Below, in pieces: positions 49,112 to 58,163 of a stretch of DNA of 64,000 bases; position 1 is the stretch's first letter; the number at the start of each line of letters is the position of its first letter. This DNA comes from Streptomyces sp. YPW6 (GTDB taxonomy: Bacteria > Actinomycetota > Actinomycetes > Streptomycetales > Streptomycetaceae): contig NZ_CP076457.1 of NCBI RefSeq assembly GCF_018866325.1, positions 3,321,001 to 3,385,000 of the forward strand, read 5' to 3'. A program made the position numbers and the translations under genes. The notes under the pieces are model-generated. The model was not told where the DNA came from, did not search any database, and was given only the letters and a program-made list of their open reading frames with translations.

Positions 49112-50152
49112 TCACCCCTCCCCCAGTGCGGGAGCGGGCTTGCCCGGGTAGTCGGCGGGCGGGCTGAGCCGCTGCCCCGGCCGGCCGCCCATCTCGTACT
49201 TCAGGAGCTTGCGGGCCTTGTCCGGATCGGTCTCGCCCTCCCCGTACGACGGACAGAGCGGGGCGATGGGGCAGGCCCCGCAGGCGGGTTTGCGGGCGTG
49301 GCAGATCCGGCGGCCGTGGAACACGACGCGGTGCGAGAGCATCGTCCACTCGCTCTTGGGGAAGATCCCGGCGACGACCGCCTCGACCTTCACCGGGTCC
49401 TCCTCGTCCGTCCACTTCCAGCGCCGCACCAGACGCCCGAAGTGCGTGTCGACCGTGATTCCCGGGACTCCGAAAGCGTTGCCGAGGACGACGTTGGCGG
49501 TCTTGCGGCCGACGCCGGGCAGCTTGACGAGGTCCTCCAGACGCCCCGGGACCTCGCCGCCGAACTCGTCCCGGAGGGCCGCCGAGAGGCCCAGCAGCGA
49601 CTTCGTCTTCGCCCGGAAGAACCCGGTCGGCCGGATGATCTCCTCCATCTCCTCCGGCACCGCCGCCGCCATGTCCTCGGGGGTGGGGTACGCGGCGAAG
49701 AGCGCGGGCGTCGTCTGGTTGACCCTCAGGTCGGTGGTCTGGGCCGAGAGGACCGTGGCCACGAGGAGCTCGAAGGGGTTGCGGAAGTCCAGCTCGGGAT
49801 GGGCGTACGGATAGACCTCGGCGAGCTCGCGGTTGATCCGGCGTGCCCGGCGGACCATCGCGAGATGGGATTCGGCCTTCGGCGCCTTGCGCGGGGCCGC
49901 CGCCTTGGCCGCGGCCGCCGTCGCTGACGCCTTGCGCGCCGGGGCCGACTTGGCCGCAGGCTTGGCCGCCGCCTTGGTTGCGGATTCGGTCGGCGTCTTG
50001 GTCGCGGACTTGGTCGCAGGCTTGCCCCCTGCCTTCGCCCCCGCCTCGGTCGCCGTCGTGCGCTCCGGGACCGCCTTCCCGGTCCCTCCCGTTGCGCCGG
50101 ACGCCCCGGTTTGATCCGCTGTGCTGGACTTACCGGGCGTTGACGATGACAC
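49112..50152 (-). CDS. nth: endonuclease III (DNA glycosylase/AP lyase)
   Basis: A 346-aa base-excision repair enzyme for oxidised pyrimidines. Helix-hairpin-helix [16 protein letters not shown] with catalytic Lys, the catalytic Asp in [13 protein letters not shown], and a [4Fe-4S] loop [17 protein letters not shown] (C-x6-C-x2-C-x5-C). GTG at 50152 with AGGAGG six bases upstream. Unusual: the first 110 residues are a Lys/Ala/Pro/Thr-rich tail, about 100 aa beyond the usual family start, which may aid DNA or nucleoid binding. Confidence 0.92.
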   Translation of the reverse strand: MSSSTPGKSSTADQTGASGATGGTGKAVPERTTATEAGAKAGGKPATKSATKTPTESATKAAAKPAAKSAPARKASATAAAAKAAAPRKAPKAESHLAMVRRARRINRELAEVYPYAHPELDFRNPFELLVATVLSAQTTDLRVNQTTPALFAAYPTPEDMAAAVPEEMEEIIRPTGFFRAKTKSLLGLSAALRDEFGGEVPGRLEDLVKLPGVGRKTANVVLGNAFGVPGITVDTHFGRLVRRWKWTDEEDPVKVEAVVAGIFPKSEWTMLSHRVVFHGRRICHARKPACGACPIAPLCPSYGEGETDPDKARKLLKYEMGGRPGQRLSPPADYPGKPAPALGEG

Positions 50153-50454
50153 TGCGGACCTCCTGGCCGACTTCCCGAGCGATCTCCCCGGCCTTCCGGG
50201 GGATCCGTGCGCGCCCCGGAGGGGTCGGAGGGAGCCATTCGCGGCACACTCCGGGCGCGGCCGAGGCTGTTCGCCCAGAGCGGAATCGTCACCCCTTGTC
50301 ACCCCGTCAGCCCCTTCGGCCTGCACGCTCCCCGGCCATCCGGGCACCCGGCCAGCCTAGGCCCAGGCACCGACAACCACCCTTGCCACGGCGTATCCGC
50401 CCCCGATCGGCCCCCCTGCCGTAGGGTCCGGCACGCCCGTGCGTCAAACTGGTT

Positions 50455-50470
50455 TGTGATTGATCGCACT
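50455..50470 (+). promoter_or_regulatory. possible Crp binding site upstream of crp
   Basis: TGTGATTGATCGCACT fits the Crp half-site pattern TGTGA-N6-TCACA with eight of ten consensus bases matched. It lies 63 bp before the crp start, so autoregulation is possible. The surrounding gap 50153-50532 has no gene. Confidence 0.4.
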
Positions 50471-50532
50471 GTTTTACCGTCCGGCATGATGGGGACCACG
50501 GTTCCCTGGACAGGCCGACAAGGAGAGAACTC

Positions 50533-51207
50533 GTGGACGACGTTCTGCGGCGCGCCCCGCTTTTCGCGGCGCTCGATGACGAGCAGGCCGCGGAGCTCCG
50601 CGCCTCGATGAGTGAGGTGACCCTCGCGCGCGGAGACGCGCTGTTCCACGAGGGCGACCAGGGTGACCGCCTGTACGTGGTCACCGAGGGCAAGGTGAAG
50701 CTCCACCGCACCTCGCCCGACGGGCGCGAGAACATGCTGGCCGTGCTCGGCCCCGGCGAGCTGATCGGGGAGCTGTCGCTCTTCGACCCGGGCCCGCGTA
50801 CGGCGACCGCCTCCGCTCTGACCGAGGTCAAGCTCCTCGGCCTCGGCCACGGCGACCTGCAGCCGTGGCTGAACGCCCGGCCCGAGGTCGCCACCGCGCT
50901 GCTGCGCGCGGTCGCCCGGCGGCTGCGCAAGACCAACGACCAGATGTCCGACCTGGTCTTCTCCGATGTGCCGGGCCGGGTCGCCCGCGCCCTCCTGGAC
51001 CTGTCGCGCCGCTTCGGCGTCCAGTCGGAGGAAGGCATCCACGTCGTGCACGACCTCACGCAGGAGGAGCTGGCCCAGCTGGTCGGCGCCTCCCGCGAGA
51101 CGGTCAACAAGGCGCTCGCGGACTTCGCGGGCCGCGGCTGGCTGCGTCTGGAGGCCCGCGCGGTCATCCTGCTGGACGTCGAGCGGCTGGCGAAGCGCTC
51201 GCGCTGA
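50533..51207 (+). CDS. crp: Crp/Fnr family global regulator (cAMP receptor protein)
   Basis: A 224-aa Crp: cyclic-nucleotide-binding beta roll (ALFHEGDQGDRLYVVTEGKV; GELIGELSLFDPGPRTATAS with the phosphate-binding R), a C-helix (TALLRAVARRLRKTNDQMSD) and a C-terminal winged HTH (TQEELAQLVGASRETVNKAL). In Streptomyces Crp controls germination and secondary metabolism. GTG at 50533 with AAGGAGAG upstream. Confidence 0.95.
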   Translation: MDDVLRRAPLFAALDDEQAAELRASMSEVTLARGDALFHEGDQGDRLYVVTEGKVKLHRTSPDGRENMLAVLGPGELIGELSLFDPGPRTATASALTEVKLLGLGHGDLQPWLNARPEVATALLRAVARRLRKTNDQMSDLVFSDVPGRVARALLDLSRRFGVQSEEGIHVVHDLTQEELAQLVGASRETVNKALADFAGRGWLRLEARAVILLDVERLAKRSR

Positions 51208-51415
51208 GACGCGGCGACCCTCCCTCCCGAACGCCCGCTCGGGGCCCCGGACCGTTCCGGGGCTCCGGCGCCGCCCCGCGCCCCCGGCCCGTCCCGGGGA
51301 CGGTGGCGCTGCCCGACGGCCCCGGCGCTGACCGGGGTCCCGGGCCCGGCCCCACGGCCCCGGTGCCGACCCAGGGCTCTCGGTGCCGGCCCAGGGCCAC
51401 GGTCCGTCCGGGGGC

Positions 51416-52255
51416 TCAGTCCTGTTGGATCAGCCCGTGTTCGGTCAGGTATTCCAGCTGCGCCCGTACCGACAGCTCGGCGGCCGGCCACAGGGAGCGG
51501 TCCACGTCGGCGTACACCGCCGCCACCACGTCCGCCGGCGTACGGTGCCCTGCCTCCACCGCCGTCTCCACCTGGGCGAGCCGGTGAGCGCGGTGGGCCA
51601 GGTAGAACTCCACCGCCCCCTGCGCGTCCTCCAGCACCGGCCCGTGGCCCGGGAGCACCGTGTGGACGCCGTCGTCGACCGTCAGCGACCGCAGCCGCCG
51701 CAGCGAGTCCAGGTAGTCGCCGAGCCGCCCGTCCGGATGCGCGACCACCGTCGTACCGCGGCCGAGGACCGTGTCACCCGTCAGCACCGCCCGGTCGGCG
51801 GGCAGATGGAACGAGAGCGAATCAGCGGTGTGCCCCGGCGTCGGCACCACGCGCAGCTCCAGGCCGCCGGTGGTGATCACGTCGCCCGCCGCGATCCCTT
51901 CGTCGCCCAGCCGGAGCGCCGGGTCCAGGGCCCGTACCTTCGTCCCCGTCAGCTCCGCGAACCGGCCCGCGCCCTCCGCGTGGTCGGGATGACCATGCGT
52001 GAGCAGCGTGAGGCCGACCCGCCGCCCGGACCGCTCCACCGCCTCCATCACGGCCCGCAGATGTACGTCGTCGAGCGGCCCGGGATCGATGACGACGGCG
52101 AGGTCCGAGTCCGGCTCGGCCACGATCCAGGTGTTCGTCCCGTCGAGCGTCATCGCGGACGGGTTGGGCGCCAGGACGTTGACCGTACGGGCGGTCGCCG
52201 GCCCGGAGACGACGGCTCCGCGCGGCTGTCCGGGCAGGGCGGCTGCGTCGGTCAT
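51416..52255 (-). CDS. MBL-fold metallo-hydrolase
   Basis: A 279-aa protein with the metallo-beta-lactamase metal motif THGHPDHAEG and further ligands in PTPGHTADSL, TGDTVLGRG and LPGHGP. Similar to LACTB2-like or glyoxalase II-like hydrolases; substrate unknown. ATG at 52255 overlaps the Nudix gene stop (ATGA), so the two are coupled. The frame running to 52897 is a shadow. The gap 51208-51415 holds no gene. Confidence 0.88.
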   Translation of the reverse strand: MTDAAALPGQPRGAVVSGPATARTVNVLAPNPSAMTLDGTNTWIVAEPDSDLAVVIDPGPLDDVHLRAVMEAVERSGRRVGLTLLTHGHPDHAEGAGRFAELTGTKVRALDPALRLGDEGIAAGDVITTGGLELRVVPTPGHTADSLSFHLPADRAVLTGDTVLGRGTTVVAHPDGRLGDYLDSLRRLRSLTVDDGVHTVLPGHGPVLEDAQGAVEFYLAHRAHRLAQVETAVEAGHRTPADVVAAVYADVDRSLWPAAELSVRAQLEYLTEHGLIQQD

Positions 52256-53148
52256 GCGGCACCGCCTCCCCCGCCCGCCGCGGGCACGTGCTTGGTGAAC
52301 TCGTCGTGTCCCGGCCAGGTCAGCACCAGCTCGTCGCCCTCCAGCCGGGCCTGCGCGAGGACCGGGGCCATGTCCTGCACATCGGCGGCCTCCAGAGCTT
52401 CGGCGGCCGTGCCGTACGGCGTGAGGGCCCGCAGTGTGGTCACGGTGGGCGGCATCATCAGCAGCTCGCCCGCGTCGTAGCGTCGGGTGGCCTCCGCCGG
52501 GGCGATCCACACCGTGCGGTCGGCCTCGGTGGAGACGTCCCGGGTGCGCTGCCCCTCGGGGAGCGCGGCGACGAAGAACCAGGTGTCGTAGCGGCGCGGT
52601 TCGAACTCCGGCGTGATCCAGCGCGCCCAGGCGCCCAGCAGGTCCGAGCGCAGCACCAGGCCGCGCCGGTCCAGGAACTCCGCGAAGGACAGGTCCCGGG
52701 CGACCAGCGCCTCCCGGTCTGCCTCCCAGTCGTCCCCGGTCGTGTCGCCGACCACGGTCGTGGCGGTCGGCCCGGCGAGCAGGACGCCCGCCTCCTCGAA
52801 CGTCTCGCGCACCGCCGCGCAGACGACGGCCTGCGCCTCGGTGACCGTCGCCACGCCGAGCCGGTCGGCCCACTGCTCCAACGGGGGCCCGGCCCACCCG
52901 ATCAGCCGGTCGTCGTCGCGCGGATCCACGCCACCCCCCGGATAGGCGTACGCGCCTCCGGCGAACGCCATCGACGTACGGCGGCGCAGCATGTGCACGA
53001 CGGGGCCCGGCGACGCCGCCCGGGGCCCGCGGTCGCGGAGCAGCATCACCGTGGCCGCCCGCCGGGGCGTCACGGCCGTCAGCTCACCGGCGGCGAGGGC
53101 CCGGATCCGGTCGGGCCATTCCGGGGGGTACCACTGACCTTGGGACAT
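52252..53148 (-). CDS. Nudix hydrolase family protein
   Basis: A 298-aa protein. The Nudix region is FAGGAYAYPGGGVDPRDDDR followed after an insertion by AAVRETFEEAGVLLAG (RE-x2-EE-x-G). The layout with a long insert between the GG part and the RE-EE part is typical of the NUDT19-like subfamily. Forms an operon with the MBL hydrolase. ATG at 53148. Confidence 0.87.
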   Translation of the reverse strand: MSQGQWYPPEWPDRIRALAAGELTAVTPRRAATVMLLRDRGPRAASPGPVVHMLRRRTSMAFAGGAYAYPGGGVDPRDDDRLIGWAGPPLEQWADRLGVATVTEAQAVVCAAVRETFEEAGVLLAGPTATTVVGDTTGDDWEADREALVARDLSFAEFLDRRGLVLRSDLLGAWARWITPEFEPRRYDTWFFVAALPEGQRTRDVSTEADRTVWIAPAEATRRYDAGELLMMPPTVTTLRALTPYGTAAEALEAADVQDMAPVLAQARLEGDELVLTWPGHDEFTKHVPAAGGGGGAA

Positions 53149-53483
53149 GGCCGGAGGCTATCCGGAACCGCGCCGATGTTCGAGAGGCTCCCTGGTCATC
53201 ACGGCGGCCCGACGAGCCCCGTACCCACCCGACACGCCCCGTACCCAGGCGATCCGCCGCGTCGCGACCCCTCGCACACCGGCGGTAAGCCGGGGCACGG
53301 ACCCCCGACGCGACAGCCGTACACCCGTGATCCGCCCCGTCCAGGCATCCGGCACCGGGCACCCGCGCCCCGCCCGGCCGCGGAGCCCCGGTACACGCGA
53401 TCCCGCCCGGTCACGGGGACCGGGCGGGATCGAAGACGTACGAGAAAGTACGCGACGTACGAGAAACGGACGGGAAGAGCCCC
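53149..53483. other. gene-free stretch with loose short repeats
   Basis: 335 bp between the Nudix start and the RidA stop. It has repeated CACCCG/GCCCCGTACCC-type words (around 53219-53245) but no convincing gene or promoter that I can define. Confidence 0.4.
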
Positions 53484-53954
53484 TCAGGCTTCGACGAGCT
53501 CCACTTGGACCTCGACCTCGACCGGCGCGTCCAGCGGGAGCACGGCCACGCCCACGGCGCTGCGCGCGTGCACGCCCTTGTCGCCCAGGACCTCGCCCAG
53601 CAGCTCGCTGGCGCCGTTGACCACGGCGGGCTGGCCGGTGAAGTCGGAGGCCGAGGCGACGAAGCCGACGACCTTCACGACGCGCTTGATCCGGTCCAGG
53701 TCACCGGCGACCGACTTCACGGCGGCCAGGGCGTTGAGCGCGCAGGTCTTGGCGAGCTCCTTCGCCTCGTCCGGCGTGACCTCGGCGCCGACCTTGCCGG
53801 TGACGGCCAGTTTGCCGTCCACCATCGGCAGCTGGCCCGAGGTGTACACGTACACCCCGGACTGCACGGCCGGCTGGTACGAGGCCAGCGGCGGCACGAC
53901 GGCGGGCAGGGTCAGGCCCAGTTCGGCGAGGCGCGACTCGACGGCGCCCGCCAC
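53484..53954 (-). CDS. RidA family protein (enamine/imine deaminase-like)
   Basis: A 156-aa member of the YjgF/YER057c/UK114 family, which hydrolyses reactive enamine intermediates. Segments: VPPLASYQPAVQSGVYVYTS, GQLPMVDGKLAVTGKVGAEV and RSAVGVAVLPLDAPVEVEVQ. The usual catalytic Arg of RidA proper is not obvious here (ARSAVGV region), so this may be one of the Rid subfamilies. GTG at 53954 shares a base with the DUF4177 stop (TAGTG). Confidence 0.85.
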   Translation of the reverse strand: MAGAVESRLAELGLTLPAVVPPLASYQPAVQSGVYVYTSGQLPMVDGKLAVTGKVGAEVTPDEAKELAKTCALNALAAVKSVAGDLDRIKRVVKVVGFVASASDFTGQPAVVNGASELLGEVLGDKGVHARSAVGVAVLPLDAPVEVEVQVELVEA

Positions 53955-54112
53955 TACGCCTTCTCCCGCTTCAGGTAGGCCACGAGCTGCTCGGGGTTGT
54001 TCGGGCCGGGAACGACCTGGACCAGCTCCCAGCCGTCCTCGCCCCAGGTGTCCAGAATCTGCTTGGTCGCGTGCACGAGAAGGGGCACGGTCGCGTATTC
54101 CCACTTGGTCAT
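53954..54112 (-). CDS. DUF4177 small protein, 52 aa
   Basis: A 52-aa protein, MTKWEYATVPLLVHATKQIL, followed by DTWGEDGWELVQVVPGPNN: the WEY...GWELVQV pattern is the DUF4177 signature. ATG at 54112. It is coupled to RidA by overlap. Function unknown; too short for a 60-codon cut-off. Confidence 0.8.
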   Translation of the reverse strand: MTKWEYATVPLLVHATKQILDTWGEDGWELVQVVPGPNNPEQLVAYLKREKA

Positions 54113-54184
54113 GGGCCCGACTGTAACGCCTGGCACGTACGGTCCCGTGCGTAGGCCGGGGCAGGACTGGTTAGGCTCGAATAC

Positions 54185-55159
54185 GTGAGCAGGTTCCAGG
54201 TCGTCAGTGGCAAGGGCGGTACCGGTAAGACCACGGTCGCCGCCGCCCTCGCGCTCGCCCTCGCGACCGAGGGCAGGCGCACCCTCCTCGTCGAGGTCGA
54301 GGGCAGGCAGGGCATCGCCCAGCTCTTCGGTTCCGGAGCGCTCCCCTACGAGGAGCGCAAGATCGCCGTCGCACCGGGCGGCGGCGAGGTGTACGCGCTG
54401 GCGATCGACGCCGAGCGCGCGCTCCTCGACTACCTCCAGATGTTCTACAAGCTGGGCAGCGCGGGCCGGGCCCTGAAGAAGCTCGGCGCGATCGACTTCG
54501 CCACCACCATCGCGCCCGGCGTGCGGGACGTCCTGCTGACCGGCAAGGCGTGCGAAGCCGTACGCCGCAAGGACAAGCAGGGCCGGTTCGTCTACGACCA
54601 CGTGATCATGGACGCCCCGCCGACCGGCCGGGTCACCCGCTTCCTGAACGTCAACGACGAGGTGGCCGGGCTGGCGAAGATCGGCCCGATACACCACCAG
54701 GCCCAGGCGGTGATGCGGGTGCTGAAGTCCCCGCAGACCGCGGTCCACCTGGTGACCCTCCTGGAGGAGATGCCGGTCCAGGAGACCGCGGACGGCATCG
54801 CCGAGCTGCGCGCCGCCGACCTGCCCGTGGGCAGCGTCTTCGTGAACATGGTCCGCCCGCATCTGCTGGACGAGGACGCCCTGCGCACCGCCGCGGGCGG
54901 CCGGCGCAAGGAGATCGCCAAGACGCTGACCCGGGCCGGAGTGACAGGTTCCGCCGCCCTCGTACGTCCTCTGGTCGCGCAGGCGGCCGAGCACGCGGAG
55001 CGGGTCGGCCTGGAGCGGGAGCAGCGTGCGGTGCTGGCCGGTCTCGGCCTGCCGACGGTGGAGCTGCCGCTGATGGGCGACGGGGTGGACCTCGCCGCGC
55101 TGCACGACCTGGCCACGGAGCTCCGCAAGCAGGGTGCGGGGGAAGGGGGGGACGCATGA
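54185..55159 (+). CDS. ArsA-family ATPase, copy 1
   Basis: A 324-aa P-loop ATPase with the deviant Walker A GKGGTGKTTVA near the start, switch I-like DAPPTGRVTRFL and MPVQETADG. It is related to ArsA/Get3-type ATPases; no arsenic genes are nearby, so a targeting or regulatory role is more likely. It pairs with copy 2, with a 4-bp overlap (ATGA). These paired genes lie next to wblA in Streptomyces. Confidence 0.9.
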   Translation: MSRFQVVSGKGGTGKTTVAAALALALATEGRRTLLVEVEGRQGIAQLFGSGALPYEERKIAVAPGGGEVYALAIDAERALLDYLQMFYKLGSAGRALKKLGAIDFATTIAPGVRDVLLTGKACEAVRRKDKQGRFVYDHVIMDAPPTGRVTRFLNVNDEVAGLAKIGPIHHQAQAVMRVLKSPQTAVHLVTLLEEMPVQETADGIAELRAADLPVGSVFVNMVRPHLLDEDALRTAAGGRRKEIAKTLTRAGVTGSAALVRPLVAQAAEHAERVGLEREQRAVLAGLGLPTVELPLMGDGVDLAALHDLATELRKQGAGEGGDA

Positions 55160-56622
55160 GCGCGGACACGGACACGGTGGCCGAGGGCGGCACGGGCTCG
55201 GACGCGGTCACCGGGGCCGGGCTGGACACCGACGCGCTGCTGGACGACCCGGGCATCCGGATCGTCGTCTGCTGCGGCTCCGGCGGCGTCGGCAAGACCA
55301 CGACCGCCGCGGCCCTCGGCGTACGGGCCGCCGAGCGCGGCCGGAAGGTCGTCGTCCTCACCATCGACCCGGCCCGCCGGCTCGCCCAGTCCATGGGCAT
55401 CGACCAGCTGGACAACGTGCCCCGCCGGGTCGACGGCATCGACGGCGACGGCGAACTGCACGCCATGATGCTCGACATGAAGCGGACCTTCGACGAGACC
55501 GTCGAAGCGCACGCCGACGCCGAACGGGCCAGGGCGATCCTGGAGAACCCCTTCTACCAGTCCCTGTCGGCCGGGTTCGCCGGTACGCAGGAGTACATGG
55601 CGATGGAGAAGCTCGGGCAGCTGCGGGCGCGCGACGAGTGGGACCTGATCATCGTCGACACCCCGCCTTCGCGCTCCGCGCTGGACTTCCTGGACGCGCC
55701 GAAGCGGCTGGGGTCGTTCCTCGACGGGAAGTTCATCCGGCTGCTGATGGCGCCCGCGAAGGTGGGCGGCCGGGCCGGGATGAAGTTCCTCAACGTCGGC
55801 ATGTCGATGATGAGCGGCACGCTGGGCAAGCTGCTCGGGGGGCAGTTCCTGCGGGACGTCCAGACGTTCGTCGCGGCGATGGACACCATGTTCGGCGGCT
55901 TCCGCAGCCGCGCGGACGCCACGTACAAGCTGCTCCAGGCGCCCGGCACGGCCTTTCTGGTGGTCGCGACGCCGGAGCAGGACGCACTGCGCGAGGCCGC
56001 CTACTTCGTGGAACGGCTGGCCGCCGAGCAGATGCCGCTGGCCGGCCTGGTCCTCAACCGCGTGCACGGCAGCGAGGCTGCACGGCTCTCCGCGGAGCAG
56101 GCGTTGACCGCCGCAGAAAATCTTGACGACGCCCGCATTGTGGATCAGCGGGCCGGGAAAGCTGGCTTTGGTGACCGGGTAGCCCCCGACCCGGCGGTCA
56201 CCGCTTCCGGAACGGCCGAGCCGCCCCTCTCCCCCGAGGCCGGGCAGGCGTCCGGTCCGCAGACCTCAGCCGAGCACCAGGAAACGACGGAGAACGAGCC
56301 GCCCCACGAGAACATCGCGCACGCCGCGACCGCCCCCGAGGGCGACACCGCCGGAACCACCGACGCCGCGCGCGTGGTGGACGAGGCCGACCCCATCAGC
56401 ATCGAAGAGCTGACGGCGGGTCTGCTGCGCCTGCACGCCGAGCGCATGCAGGTCGTCTCCCGCGAGAAGCGCACCCGCGACCGCTTCACCGTGCTCCACC
56501 CGGAGGTGCCGGTGATGGCCGTGGAGGCGCTGCCCGGCGACGTACACGACCTGGACGGCCTCCGGGCCATCGGCGACCGGCTGGCGGACGGCTCCGCCCC
56601 GGCGCCTGCCGGAGCCGCGTAG
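55156..56622 (+). CDS. ArsA-family ATPase, copy 2
   Basis: A 488-aa partner of copy 1. Walker A GSGGVGKTTTAAALG, IDPARRLAQSMG, VDTPPSRSALDFLDAP and VATPEQDALREA. A low-complexity insert rich in Pro/Glu/Thr (about residues 350-420) separates the ATPase from a C-terminal helical part (GLLRLHAERMQVVSREKRT). ATG at 55156 overlaps copy 1. Probable hetero-oligomer with copy 1. Confidence 0.9.
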   Translation: MSADTDTVAEGGTGSDAVTGAGLDTDALLDDPGIRIVVCCGSGGVGKTTTAAALGVRAAERGRKVVVLTIDPARRLAQSMGIDQLDNVPRRVDGIDGDGELHAMMLDMKRTFDETVEAHADAERARAILENPFYQSLSAGFAGTQEYMAMEKLGQLRARDEWDLIIVDTPPSRSALDFLDAPKRLGSFLDGKFIRLLMAPAKVGGRAGMKFLNVGMSMMSGTLGKLLGGQFLRDVQTFVAAMDTMFGGFRSRADATYKLLQAPGTAFLVVATPEQDALREAAYFVERLAAEQMPLAGLVLNRVHGSEAARLSAEQALTAAENLDDARIVDQRAGKAGFGDRVAPDPAVTASGTAEPPLSPEAGQASGPQTSAEHQETTENEPPHENIAHAATAPEGDTAGTTDAARVVDEADPISIEELTAGLLRLHAERMQVVSREKRTRDRFTVLHPEVPVMAVEALPGDVHDLDGLRAIGDRLADGSAPAPAGAA

Positions 56623-56639
56623 AGCCGGCACGGCCTGAA

Positions 56640-56935
56640 GTGGGCGTGGGCGTGGAGCCCGCACGGCCGGGAGCCCGCACTGCGGACGACCGGCACGGCC
56701 TGGAGCCGGCCTGGAGGACGACCGGCATGGCCGGGAGCCCCCACCGCCTTGGGGCCGAGACGGTCGGCAACCGGCACAGTCTGGAGCCCGCACGGCCGGG
56801 AGCCCGCACGGCGGACGACCGGCACGGCCTGGAGCCGACACCGTCCGGAACCAGCACGCCCTGCCGGACACGGCCTGAGTCGGCACGGCCTGCGGCCGAC
56901 ACACCGAGTGGCGGCCGGGTCGCGTGGCGGGCTCG
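56640..56935. repeat. degenerate tandem repeats between ArsA pair and wblA
   Basis: Words such as GCCCGCACGGCCGGGAGC and GGACGACCGGCACGGCCTGG recur at about 56653-56708 and 56772-56837 with variants between. There is no gene. It may work as a terminator-like or mRNA-structure zone between convergent ArsA and wblA transcripts. Confidence 0.55.
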
Positions 56936-57286
56936 CTATCCCACCGCGGCGTACGTCTCGTGCAGTTCCTCGTTCTCCAGCCCGATGACTCCGGGCAGGA
57001 TGCCGGTGGACCGCTCGTACTCACTGCGTGCGGTCTCCAGCAGTCGGCGCCAGGACGTGACGGTCGGCCGGCGGCGCAGCAGTGCGCGGCGCTCCCGCTC
57101 CGTCATTCCACCCCACACGCCGAACTCGACGCGATTGTCCAGGGCATCGGCCAGGCACTCGGTCCGCACCGGGCATCCGGTGCACACCGCCTTGGCTCTG
57201 TTCTGCGCTGCCCCTTGTACGAACAGTTCATCCGGATCGGTAGTGCGGCAGGCTGCCTGCGCACTCCAGTCGGTTACCCAGCCCAT
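56936..57286 (-). CDS. wblA: WhiB-like regulator WblA
   Basis: A 116-aa iron-sulphur protein controlling development and antibiotic production. Four ligand Cys (C13, C35, C38, C44: AACRTTDPD, AVCTGCPVRTECLAD), the GVWGG turn and a basic C-terminal helix (RRRPTVTSWRRLLETARSEY). ATG at 57286 (MGWVTDWSAQ) matches the start I recall for WblA; an in-frame start at 57343 would add 19 residues without a ribosome site. Confidence 0.93.
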   Translation of the reverse strand: MGWVTDWSAQAACRTTDPDELFVQGAAQNRAKAVCTGCPVRTECLADALDNRVEFGVWGGMTERERRALLRRRPTVTSWRRLLETARSEYERSTGILPGVIGLENEELHETYAAVG

Positions 57287-58163
57287 GCCGGCGCCGTCCT
57301 CTCCCGAATCGAGGCTCCCCCACGGCGGAAGCGGCATATTCACCGCTGCCAGTTGAGGACGTTACGGAAGGTGGGGACAGCACAACACCCCCTTCGGGCC
57401 CAATCTTGAATGGTCCGAACGGACTATGCGTATGCGGCAGATCACCCAGGGGAGTGAGCGGAGGACATACGCGACCATCGCCGCGAAAACGGGACAGTGC
57501 ACTCAAGTCGCAACGGACGTCTCGCGACATACGGGGCGGATTCGGGAGCGCCTCGATGGGTGCGGGAAGGGCAGTGCATCGGCACATCGACCGGGGGAAG
57601 AATGACCAGAAGATGCGCATGGGGCGGCAGGGGGCTTGATACGGAACCTGACTGCTGTGACAGTTGAGAGCAGCTTAGGCCAACGCCTGCCCGCCTGTCC
57701 GGCGAATGACAACGTAGGCACTCTGCGCCCACGTCCGCGTGCCGAGCGCGCCCTCATGCATGCCTGCGCGCGCGTCCGCGCAGCGACGCCGCGCCCCGTC
57801 GCGCCTCCGAGACGGTGTGCCGTGCCCTCACCCGGCCCGGAAGCCAGGACCGCCACGCCCCGGCCCCCGGGCGTCACGCCCCCGGCTGTCACGCCCCCCT
57901 CGGAAGCCGTGTCTCCGGATGCCACGGCCCCGGAAGCAGGACCGCCGCAGGCCCCGGCCCCCGGACGTCACGGCCCCCGGCTGTCACGCCCCCTCGGAAG
58001 CCGCGGTCCCCGGAAGCCGTGGTTCCCGGATGCCACAGGCCCGGAAACCGCAGCCCCGCATGCAGCGGTCCGCGGCCCCCGCATGTCACGGTCTGGTACG
58101 GGAACGCTCCGAGAGCCCCCTGCTCCTACGACACGTTCACCACTACGGATTAGGCTGCCCCCT
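57287..58163. other. long gene-free wblA-PBP divergent region with degenerate repeats
   Basis: About 880 bp. The wblA-proximal part is less GC-rich and should hold the wblA promoter. From about 57830 to 58090 words like CCCCCGGCTGTCACGCCCC, CTCGGAAGCCG and CGGATGCCAC recur irregularly. A plus-strand frame stays open through it in phase with the PBP gene, but its composition (Arg/Pro runs) is that of non-coding DNA. Confidence 0.5.

Noticed and set aside
54185..56622. ArsA pair as an arsenic resistance operon
   Set aside because: No arsB, arsC, arsR or arsD nearby, and the pair is a conserved neighbour of wblA.
57636..58163. N-terminal extension of the PBP to 57636
   Set aside because: It passes through degenerate repeats with Arg/Pro-rich reading; the MPKKRSGG start with membrane anchor is typical.
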